Shown here piece after piece: positions 17,099 through 24,563 of a stretch of DNA of 64,000 nt. The position numbers and the translations under genes were made by a program. Source of the stretch: Motiliproteus coralliicola (lineage in GTDB: Bacteria > Pseudomonadota > Gammaproteobacteria > Pseudomonadales > Balneatricaceae); NCBI RefSeq assembly GCF_003345655.1, contig NZ_QQOH01000001.1, positions 124,001 through 188,000 of the forward strand. The letters are read 5' to 3'. Every line of letters starts with the position of its first letter. Position 1 is the first letter of the stretch. The notes under the pieces are model-generated. The model made no database searches and had not been told where the DNA came from. It saw nothing but the letters and a program-made list of their open reading frames with translations.

Positions 17099-17572
17099 AT
17101 GCCTAGACCACACCTGATTTCTCGACCGATGGGTCAGTTGGGTACCTGGTTGTGCTGTCTATTGCTTTGCTGTGTAGCGAGCCTTACTGTCGCTGCGGAG
17201 AAACCGGCGGGGCCTTCCATCGCTGTTTACACCAACACCGATGTGCCGCCGGTGAAGCTGTCGAGTGATCTGCTGCGTTCAATCTTCGGTATGCGTTCTA
17301 CGGTCTGGCCGAACGGTCAGCGAATTCAAGTCTTTGTTCTTCCCGATAAGCATCCTTTGCACCGTCGTTTCAGTAAGTCGGTGTTGGGACTGTTTCCCTA
17401 TCAGTTGCGGCAGGTCTGGGATCGTGCGGTCTTTTCCGGTACCGGTGAGGCGCCGGTACAGGTGGCCGACGAGCTAGAAATGCTGCAGCGCTTACAGACA
17501 ACGGCCGGCGCGATCGGTTACTTGCCCCTTGAATCGGATCCAGAGGGGGTGTCACTTGTACAACAGCCATAA
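17099..17572 (+). CDS. Secreted phosphate-binding-like (PBP-fold) small protein
   Basis: A protein of about 157 residues with a Sec signal peptide: a hydrophobic core LCCLLLCCVASLTVA is followed by AEKPAGP. The mature part resembles a truncated type II periplasmic binding domain of the PstS-like kind (LLRSIFGMRSTVWPNGQRIQVFVLP and a C-terminal GAIGYLPLE). Such single-domain proteins occur beside porin and GGDEF genes in marine gammaproteobacteria. I choose the ATG at 17099; a TTG at 17090 is also open. It starts an apparent three-gene unit with the porin-like and GGDEF-EAL genes. A sensing role is inference. Confidence 0.78.
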   Translation: MPRPHLISRPMGQLGTWLCCLLLCCVASLTVAAEKPAGPSIAVYTNTDVPPVKLSSDLLRSIFGMRSTVWPNGQRIQVFVLPDKHPLHRRFSKSVLGLFPYQLRQVWDRAVFSGTGEAPVQVADELEMLQRLQTTAGAIGYLPLESDPEGVSLVQQP

Positions 17573-17594
17573 TACAGATCGAGGACGATTAGCG

Positions 17595-18809
17595 ATGGCA
17601 GGTGGTTTGGTAGCGCAACGACTGCGCCGAGGCTGCAACAACTTTACGGTGATGGGCCTGCTTCAGCTGCTGCTGTTGTCGCTCTCGAATACGGCGCAGG
17701 CCGAAATTCGCTGGGATGTGGGGGGCTTTCTGTCACAGGGATGGGTAACCAGCGATCATAACTCGTTCTACGGTGATTCCAGTGGTTCGGGCGGTTCGTT
17801 CGACTTTCGTGAGCTGGGCGTTAACGGTTTTGTCCAGCTCGACCCGCGCTTGAAAATCAGCGGTCAGTTGTTGTCGCGCCGCGCCGGTGAAATCAGTGAC
17901 GGTGATCCTCAGGTTGATTACCTATTTGCCGATATCTTTCTAGTACAGCAGATGCAAAGGCAGGCCGGGCTGCGTCTGGGGCGGATTAAGAATGCACTGG
18001 GTTTCTTCAACGAGACCCGGGATATGGCCTTCACTCGACCGGGACTGATTCTGCCGCAGTCGATCTACTTCGATCAGGTTCGGGAGTTACAACACTCTTC
18101 TGACGGTTTGGCGTTTTACTACCGTCAGGGAAACAGTCTGGGTGATTGGCAGCTGGATCTGCAGTACGGGCGTCTACAAACCGGTGAGAACACCGAAGCG
18201 CTGTTCCTTGGGAATGTGATGAACGGAGAGTTCGGAAACAGCATGATGGCGTTGGCCAGATTGCAATTCGAACCCCAGGAGAGTCGTTGGCGGATGGGCT
18301 TGACCCGTGCCCACCTCGACTTGCCGTTTAATCCTGCCGCCGGTGACCCGCTTACCAAAGGCAAACTGGATGTCGAGATGACGGTGCTGTCGCTGCAGCA
18401 CAACCGCGAGCGATTGAGTTTCACTGCCGAGGCGATGCAGGTCGACACCCGCTGGAAGAACCTGGGGATTTTGCCCGACCATAAGACCCTGCAGGCTTAT
18501 TATTTGCAGATGGACTATCGCTTCACCGACCAATGGCAGGCGATGGTGCGATACGACGATCTGGTGCTGGATAAGGATGATCGCGATGGTAGCACCTTCA
18601 ATATGATTCATGGCCTGCCAGCCCATCTACAGTTTGCCAAAGACTGGAGCCTGGGGCTGCGCTATCAGCCCAGTCAGAGTTGGGACCTGCGAGCCGAAGT
18701 GCACCGGGTTGATGGAACCGCCTGGTTGTCGAAGAAGGATAATCCTGACGGATCAAAGATGCGTCGACGCTGGAATATGCTGTTGGTTCAGGCTGCGTAT
18801 CGATTTTAG
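17595..18809 (+). CDS. Porin-like outer-membrane beta-barrel protein
   Basis: A 404-residue exported protein. The signal peptide ends near TAQA-EIRW. The mature protein has alternating polar/nonpolar strands and ends in VQAAYRF, the C-terminal aromatic residue needed for outer-membrane barrel insertion. It has no plug domain. GGFLSQGW near the start and RLGRIKNALGFFNETRD are typical of a porin family of unknown substrate seen in marine bacteria. The ATG at 17595 has GAGG about ten bases upstream; the frame is open further upstream but would overlap the previous gene. It lies 22 bp after that gene. Confidence 0.85.
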   Translation: MAGGLVAQRLRRGCNNFTVMGLLQLLLLSLSNTAQAEIRWDVGGFLSQGWVTSDHNSFYGDSSGSGGSFDFRELGVNGFVQLDPRLKISGQLLSRRAGEISDGDPQVDYLFADIFLVQQMQRQAGLRLGRIKNALGFFNETRDMAFTRPGLILPQSIYFDQVRELQHSSDGLAFYYRQGNSLGDWQLDLQYGRLQTGENTEALFLGNVMNGEFGNSMMALARLQFEPQESRWRMGLTRAHLDLPFNPAAGDPLTKGKLDVEMTVLSLQHNRERLSFTAEAMQVDTRWKNLGILPDHKTLQAYYLQMDYRFTDQWQAMVRYDDLVLDKDDRDGSTFNMIHGLPAHLQFAKDWSLGLRYQPSQSWDLRAEVHRVDGTAWLSKKDNPDGSKMRRRWNMLLVQAAYRF

Positions 18810-18826
18810 AGGGACTGCCGGTCGTA

Positions 18827-18862
18827 AGCCCGTTAAGGCGCTGACCCGAGCGCTAACGGGCT
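18827..18862 (+). terminator. Hairpin between porin and GGDEF-EAL genes
   Basis: AGCCCGTTA (18827-18835) pairs with TAACGGGCT (18854-18862) and the stem continues with GCGCT/AGCGC after a 2-nt bulge, closing a GACCCG loop. Only three T follow, so it may be a partial terminator or mRNA-stability element rather than a full stop. Confidence 0.6.
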
Positions 18863-18899
18863 TTGCCGTGAGGTTAAAGCCGGCCAATGTAGGGACGTC

Positions 18900-21737
18900 A
18901 TGCATAGACGCTTTTTCAGCTTAAAGTGGAAGTTGTTACTGTTGATGACCGGGGTGCTGTTTACCCTGGGGTTGGCGGTATCCGGTATCTCTTATCTACA
19001 CGAAGAGAATCTGCTTGAGAGCGAGCGTCAAAAACAGCACCGGGAAAATGTCGCGGAGCTCGAGCGACAGATCCGGGCGGTGCAGCAGCAGCTGATCAAG
19101 CGGCTCGAGTATCTCACCCTGCTGATCCAGCCCGATGATAAAACCCTGACCCCCAGCCAGCTACAGCAGAAACTGGCTCGACACTACTCCTTTGTCGAGG
19201 TGTTGTGGGGCTTGGAGGCGTTGCAGGCCAACAGCGTCAGCCAGGGTGTCATTCTGGCCCGAGGCAACGACACTTCGGTGCTGCAGGATCAGAATCTACA
19301 GGCGATTCAGGGCGAACAACCGATGGTTGGTCTGAGCTGTGATGAGGGCTGTCGGGCTCTGGCATCGGTGCCGCTGATGTTGTCCGACGGCGAAACCGGC
19401 AGCCTGGGAGTAGCGACCTCGTTGGCCGAGGTGGTGCTGCAATCGCAGCAGCGTACCGGGTGGGACACCGGGGTGCTGATCAAAAATGAGATGGTAGAGC
19501 CTGCCACCCTACCAGATTGGCAATTGAATATAGTCGCGATGAGTAATATCTCGCGGGTGCTGCCGCAGCTTCGTGCTTTGACCGAGCAGCAGAACTTCCG
19601 TGGTTCCGGTTCCTACCTGCTCCAGCAGGAGGGGCGTAGTATCGAGGTATCATTGACCCCGCTGCAGGGACTCGACGACCGCCAGCAGGCGTACTGGGTC
19701 CAGATCGCCGATGTCAGCAGCGGCTACGCGGATATCCAGAAAACCTTCATCATCCAGCTGGGCATCACCCTCGGCTCACTGTTCGCCAGTGGTTTTCTGA
19801 TCGTCAGCTTGCTGAATGCACCGATGCGAAAACTTGGGCAGGTGGCGGCGACCCTGCCGTCGCTGGCGCTTCGAGACTTCGATCATGTCCGGAATCAATT
19901 TGAAAATCAGAAAGGGTTCGGTAAAGAGTCCGATGACGAGTTATCCCTGCTGATCCGCAGCACCGTGCAGCTGGCGGACGAGCTGGAGCGGCTCGATCGC
20001 GAGATGCGGATGCGAAATTTGAAGCTCGAGCGCAGCAGTCAGCAGCTGTCACGGCAGAAGGATTTCGCCTCCGGATTGCTGGATAATGCCCAGGCGGTAA
20101 TCCTGGTGCAGGATACTCAGGGACGATGCAAGAGCCTCAATCGCTTTGGCCGACAACTGCTGGGCCACAGTGAATGGCAGTCGCAGACCCGTGACTTCCA
20201 TGAGCTGTTTGGTGAGCTTAACAAGGACAGCGTGTCGCAGATGGAAGAGCTGTATACCGGCATGCGGCATCACTTCCGCCATGAGACCCGCTGTTTCGAC
20301 GTCTACGGCAACCTGCGAACCCTGTCGTGGATACACTCCTCGCTGACCCAGAACGACCGATCCCACAGCATTCTGAGTATTGGGATGGATGTGACCGAAC
20401 AGGTCAAGGTTCAGCGCCAACTGCGCTGGCTTGCCAATCACGATTCGCTGACCAACCTGCCTAATCGCAGTAGTCTGCAGCAGCAGTTACACCGCCGTAT
20501 CGAGCAGGCCCGGGATCGGCAGTCCCAGCTGGCGGTTATGTTCTGTGATCTGGATAACTTCAAGCAGATCAACGATACCCTCGGACACCCGGTCGGCGAT
20601 GAACTGCTTATCCAGGTGGCCGAACGACTTAAGCGGGTAGTCCGGCATCAGGATACGGTGGCACGGATCGGGGGTGACGAATTTGTCATTCTGATCGATG
20701 ACCACAGCCATGGCGAGGAAGTGCTGAAGACCGCCGACAGCATGCTCGAATGTCTGGAGGCGACCTACAATATCCAGGGCCAGGAGCTCTATATCTCGGC
20801 CAGTATCGGAATCGCCTTCTATCCGGAACATGGTGGTGATGCCACCGCGCTGATCAAGAACGCCGATATTGCCATGTACCAGTCCAAATCGGACGGCCGC
20901 AAGCAGTATTCAGTTTACAGCCATGCTCAATCGCAGGGGATGGAGGAGCGCCTCAACCTGACCGCCGACCTGCGCCATGGTCTGCAGCGGAACGAGTTTG
21001 AACTCTACTACCAGCCGCAGGTGAGCATCGATGAGGCCCGGATCGTTGGGGTCGAAGCTCTGATTCGCTGGCATCACCCGGAGCAGGGGATGGTGCCGCC
21101 GGATAAGTTTATCGGTATCGCCGAAGAGACCGGTCAGATCATCGACATGGGGCGCTGGATCATTCGCGAAGCCTGCCAACAGCTGCAGAGCTGGTCCCGT
21201 GACGGGATGTCTGATGTGCGGATGTCGATCAACCTGGCCGGGCCGCAGATCATGTCGGACAGCCTGCTGGATGATATTCGACGGGTGCTGGAGGAAACCG
21301 GCGTGGATCCGAATTCGTTGGAGTTCGAGATCACCGAGAGCTTTATCATGAGCCAGCCGGAAAACACCATCGCCAGGCTCAATCAGATCAAGTCGTTGGG
21401 GATCAAACTGTCGATCGATGACTTTGGTACCGGCTATTCGTCCCTGGGATACCTGAAGCGGCTACCGATCGATAAGCTCAAGATCGACAAGTCGTTCGTG
21501 TTCGATATCGGTCGCTGTTCCGATGATGAAGCGATCGCCGTAGCCGTTATCGGTCTGGGACAGAGCCTGAACCTGCAGGTGATTGCTGAAGGGGTGGAAG
21601 AGGCGCAGCATGTCGAATTCCTTCGCGACCATGGCTGTGACGAACTCCAGGGCTTCTACTACAGCAAGCCGTTGCCGGCCGATGACTGCGCAGACTTTAT
21701 CCGCCACTATCGTGTCGAAAAGCAGATCCCGCAGTAA
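18900..21737 (+). CDS. Membrane GGDEF-EAL protein with periplasmic sensor and PAS domain
   Basis: A 945-residue c-di-GMP enzyme. A membrane helix near residues 10-32, a periplasmic region of about 250 residues, a second helix (about 285-308), HAMP-like/coiled-coil part, a PAS domain (about 385-500), GGDEF domain and EAL domain. The catalytic GGDEF is intact at 591-595, with an inhibitory RxxD site (RHQD) five residues before it, so cyclase activity with product feedback is plausible. The EAL motif is at 719-721, with the DDFGTGYSSL block intact. Net direction cannot be predicted. The gene follows the binding protein and the porin, which suggests periplasmic ligand sensing coupled to c-di-GMP. 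Confidence 0.94.
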   Translation: MHRRFFSLKWKLLLLMTGVLFTLGLAVSGISYLHEENLLESERQKQHRENVAELERQIRAVQQQLIKRLEYLTLLIQPDDKTLTPSQLQQKLARHYSFVEVLWGLEALQANSVSQGVILARGNDTSVLQDQNLQAIQGEQPMVGLSCDEGCRALASVPLMLSDGETGSLGVATSLAEVVLQSQQRTGWDTGVLIKNEMVEPATLPDWQLNIVAMSNISRVLPQLRALTEQQNFRGSGSYLLQQEGRSIEVSLTPLQGLDDRQQAYWVQIADVSSGYADIQKTFIIQLGITLGSLFASGFLIVSLLNAPMRKLGQVAATLPSLALRDFDHVRNQFENQKGFGKESDDELSLLIRSTVQLADELERLDREMRMRNLKLERSSQQLSRQKDFASGLLDNAQAVILVQDTQGRCKSLNRFGRQLLGHSEWQSQTRDFHELFGELNKDSVSQMEELYTGMRHHFRHETRCFDVYGNLRTLSWIHSSLTQNDRSHSILSIGMDVTEQVKVQRQLRWLANHDSLTNLPNRSSLQQQLHRRIEQARDRQSQLAVMFCDLDNFKQINDTLGHPVGDELLIQVAERLKRVVRHQDTVARIGGDEFVILIDDHSHGEEVLKTADSMLECLEATYNIQGQELYISASIGIAFYPEHGGDATALIKNADIAMYQSKSDGRKQYSVYSHAQSQGMEERLNLTADLRHGLQRNEFELYYQPQVSIDEARIVGVEALIRWHHPEQGMVPPDKFIGIAEETGQIIDMGRWIIREACQQLQSWSRDGMSDVRMSINLAGPQIMSDSLLDDIRRVLEETGVDPNSLEFEITESFIMSQPENTIARLNQIKSLGIKLSIDDFGTGYSSLGYLKRLPIDKLKIDKSFVFDIGRCSDDEAIAVAVIGLGQSLNLQVIAEGVEEAQHVEFLRDHGCDELQGFYYSKPLPADDCADFIRHYRVEKQIPQ

Positions 21738-21749
21738 GACGCTGAACGC

Positions 21750-22256
21750 CTAACCCCGACCGCAGCAACGTTTGAACTTGGTGCCCGAGCCGCAGGGGCA
21801 GGCCGCGTTTCGCTCGGGTTTGAAGGACTTTACCTCGAGTTCGCCGTCAAGGTAGTACCAGCGGCCATCCAACTGTTCGAAACGCGAGTTTTCCTCCAGG
21901 CGCCCGAATCCCTCCGCGTCGGCGTAGGTAGCGATGAAATGCACCCTGCCGTATCGGTCCGTTGGTTGGCCAGCTTCGGTCGAGAGGATCTGGAGTTGTA
22001 GCCAGCGGGTCTGTTGATCGAGCGGCTGGTCGGGGCTCAGGCCATTGCGAAAATCTGGGTGGCTTGTTTCGAACAGATAGGTCGGTTGAGCGGTGGCAAA
22101 GGCACTGAATCGGGATCGCATCAACGCCTCGGCGGTTGTCACCGGTCGGTTGCCATCGATGGCCGGACCGCAGCAGTCGCCATAAGCCTGCTGGGAGCCG
22201 CAGGGGCAGGGGTTTTGCTGCGGAAACCGCGGTGTGGGTGCTTGAACTTTAGCCAT
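21750..22256 (-). CDS. ychJ: YchJ family protein with two SEC-C motifs
   Basis: A 168-residue soluble protein. SEC-C zinc-binding motifs occur at both ends: NPCPCGSQQAYGDCCGP near residue 15 and ACPCGSGTKFKRCCG at the C terminus. The central part, with the MRSRFSAFA block, is the YchJ/UPF0225 domain, an NTF2-like fold of unknown function. The gene ends 12 bp from the convergent GGDEF-EAL gene. The second SEC-C resembles that of SecA and may bind protein or ribosome partners, but that is not shown here. Confidence 0.93.
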   Translation of the reverse strand: MAKVQAPTPRFPQQNPCPCGSQQAYGDCCGPAIDGNRPVTTAEALMRSRFSAFATAQPTYLFETSHPDFRNGLSPDQPLDQQTRWLQLQILSTEAGQPTDRYGRVHFIATYADAEGFGRLEENSRFEQLDGRWYYLDGELEVKSFKPERNAACPCGSGTKFKRCCGRG

Positions 22257-22424
22257 GCCGGCCGATAACCTCTTTAGCTTTGTGTCTGTTGTGATCCCCG
22301 CTCGACCAATGAGCAGGGGCGGGGGACAATGGACGCTGTTTTTTCTACAGAGCGCTGCTTAGCATCGCTGTTCAACGCGTTTTTTGTCCAGGCCTGCAGG
22401 GGGCCTTCATGGGATTAGGGGTTA

Positions 22425-23867
22425 ATGAGCGGATCCAATTTTAGTTTTTACTGGCACGATTATGAAACCTTCGGCGCCAATCCGATGGTCGATCGACCGG
22501 TGCAGTTCGCCGGGATCAGAACCGATGCCGAGCTGAACATCTTGGGCGAACCGTTGATGATCTTCTGCAAACCGGCCGACGATTACCTACCCCATCCTGA
22601 GGCCTGCCTGATTACCGGTATTACCCCGCAGCAGGCTATTCGCGAGGGGGTGCCCGAGGCGAAGTTTATCGAGCGTATCCATCAGGAACTGGCGCTGCCC
22701 GGCACCTGTGGGGTGGGTTATAACAGCCTGAGATTCGATGACGAGGTGACCCGTTACACCCTTTACCGGAATTTCTTTGACCCCTACGCCCGGGAGTGGC
22801 AGAACGGCAACTCCCGCTGGGATGTTATCGATATGCTGCGGCTGGCGCGGGCGCTTCGCCCTGAAGGTATCAATTGGCCCGAATATGAGAATGGTCGTCC
22901 CAGCCTGCGATTGGAGGATCTGACCGCGGCCAACGGCCTGGCCCACGAAGCGGCCCACGATGCGCTGTCCGATGTCCACGCCACCATCGCGATCGCTCGA
23001 CTGGTCAAACAGGCCCAGCCGAAACTGTTCGCCTATGCCCTTAAGCTGCGGGATAAACGGGTGGCGGCTCAGATGCTGGACGTGGCAAGGATGAAGCCGG
23101 TCCTGCACGTGTCTTCGAAAATACCGTCAGAGCGCTTCAACACGGCACTGGTGGCTCCCCTGGCGGTGCATCCGGTCAACAAGAATGCGGTGATCGTTTA
23201 CGATCTGAGTATTGACCCGACCCCGCTGCTGGAGCTGACCGCGGCCCAGATCGCCGAGCGCCTCTACACCCCGAGTTCGGAGCTGGCCGAAGGGGAGGAG
23301 CGGATACCGTTGAAACTGGTTCACCTGAATAAATCACCGATGTTGGCACCGGCCAACATGATCAACGCCGAAGAAGCCGAACGTTTGTCGATCTCCGGTG
23401 ACCGTTGCCGCACCCACCTGGGCATGCTTCGCGGCGCCGATGGGCTGGTGGCCAAAGTACAGCAGGTCTTTGAGCAGTCTTCGCTGGAACCCTTATCGGA
23501 TCCGGACCAGATGCTCTATAGCGGCGGCTTTTTTGGTGACAGCGACAAGCAGGCGATGACCCAGATACGTAAGGCGGCTCCCGAACTGCTGGGCGAGCTG
23601 GAACCGATGTTCCAGGATGGACGACTGGAGGAGATGCTGTTCCGTTACCGGGCCCGTAACTACCCCGATACGCTCAGCGGTGATGAACAGCAGCGCTGGA
23701 GCGAATTCTGTCGCCAGCGGCTGCTGCAACCGCTGCCCAAGACCCTGGGGTTCGAACAGTTTTATCAACGCCTCAACGAGCTCGGAAGTGATCCGCAGTT
23801 GGCGCCGGAAAAGATGCATATCTTGCAGGAGTTGGCGGCCTATGCCGAATCGATCTATCCGGTTTGA
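22425..23867 (+). CDS. sbcB: Exodeoxyribonuclease I
   Basis: A 480-residue DEDD-family 3'-5' single-strand DNA exonuclease. The first acidic motif is HDYETFG (D12, E14), the last lies in HDALSDVHATI, and the family segments GYNSLRFDDEVTRY and the C-terminal exonuclease-I domain ending in LAAYAESIYP are present. Length matches E. coli ExoI (about 475). It acts in mismatch repair and in trimming recombination intermediates. The ATG at 22425 follows a purine-rich AGGGG. It is divergent from ychJ with a gap of about 168 bp. Confidence 0.97.
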   Translation: MSGSNFSFYWHDYETFGANPMVDRPVQFAGIRTDAELNILGEPLMIFCKPADDYLPHPEACLITGITPQQAIREGVPEAKFIERIHQELALPGTCGVGYNSLRFDDEVTRYTLYRNFFDPYAREWQNGNSRWDVIDMLRLARALRPEGINWPEYENGRPSLRLEDLTAANGLAHEAAHDALSDVHATIAIARLVKQAQPKLFAYALKLRDKRVAAQMLDVARMKPVLHVSSKIPSERFNTALVAPLAVHPVNKNAVIVYDLSIDPTPLLELTAAQIAERLYTPSSELAEGEERIPLKLVHLNKSPMLAPANMINAEEAERLSISGDRCRTHLGMLRGADGLVAKVQQVFEQSSLEPLSDPDQMLYSGGFFGDSDKQAMTQIRKAAPELLGELEPMFQDGRLEEMLFRYRARNYPDTLSGDEQQRWSEFCRQRLLQPLPKTLGFEQFYQRLNELGSDPQLAPEKMHILQELAAYAESIYPV

Positions 23868-23926
23868 CGCTAAAGAGGTTGTCTCAAGTCATGGCGGCGT
23901 TGTGTCAGAAAGGCAAAGATAAGTCG

Positions 23927-24493
23927 ATGCGAAAGACTCGATACAAGTCCTACCAACAATGGGTTGCTCAAACGACCCTGATACTGGCGCCGTTGCTGTC
24001 GGGTTTCGGCGTCAGCAATGCGGTGGGTGCCGATGAGGTGTTGCCGACTTTGCCGGTGGCTCCGCAGCTGCCACCCACCGAGATCGGGTTGAACTATCTC
24101 GAGATTAAAGCCGACCCCTACCCGGAACCGCCGATGGTCGAGGTGGTGCCGGATCGCTTCAGTATGACCTATCGCAACGGCCGCGAGGTGTACAAGGAGA
24201 TGGCCGAACACAGCTTCGATGACGAGCCGATGGTCGAAGTCGCACCGATGGCCGACCCAGCCCTGGCGCTGCCGGAAGTAGTGGTTGTTGCCAGCCATTC
24301 GGAACCACTCTATACCCATATCACCGTCGGCGAGCGGGTTGTCGATGCAGTTCCGACCGGTGAGGATAAGATCTTCCTGCAGATCAGCGCCGTCGAAGTG
24401 TCGCCGGAAACGGCCCGCCGTGAAGCGCTACGCCGTTTTCAAAGTCGTCGCTTCTTCAGTAAGCCTGGGGTGAGGGCGATCGAAACCCAGTGA
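23927..24493 (+). CDS. Secreted protein of unknown function with repeated PMVEV motif
   Basis: I do not recognise this protein. From the ATG at 23927 it has 188 residues; an ATG at 23891 in the same frame is also possible. The N terminus (MRKTRYKSYQQWVAQTTLIL) followed by a small-residue stretch and VGADE looks like a Sec signal peptide. The mature part is acidic and proline-rich and carries the block PMVEV twice (about 40 residues apart), each after a short Glu/Pro run. The C terminus is basic (RREALRRFQSRRFF). It follows sbcB by 59 bp and converges on the M16 protease gene. A cell-envelope role is a guess. Confidence 0.6.
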   Translation: MRKTRYKSYQQWVAQTTLILAPLLSGFGVSNAVGADEVLPTLPVAPQLPPTEIGLNYLEIKADPYPEPPMVEVVPDRFSMTYRNGREVYKEMAEHSFDDEPMVEVAPMADPALALPEVVVVASHSEPLYTHITVGERVVDAVPTGEDKIFLQISAVEVSPETARREALRRFQSRRFFSKPGVRAIETQ

Positions 24494-24563
24494 TTCGTCG
24501 CCCTATGGTGGCCGTTCTGGTGGCCATGCTGAGGATAGAGCGGCGGCAGATTGCCAGACCGCG

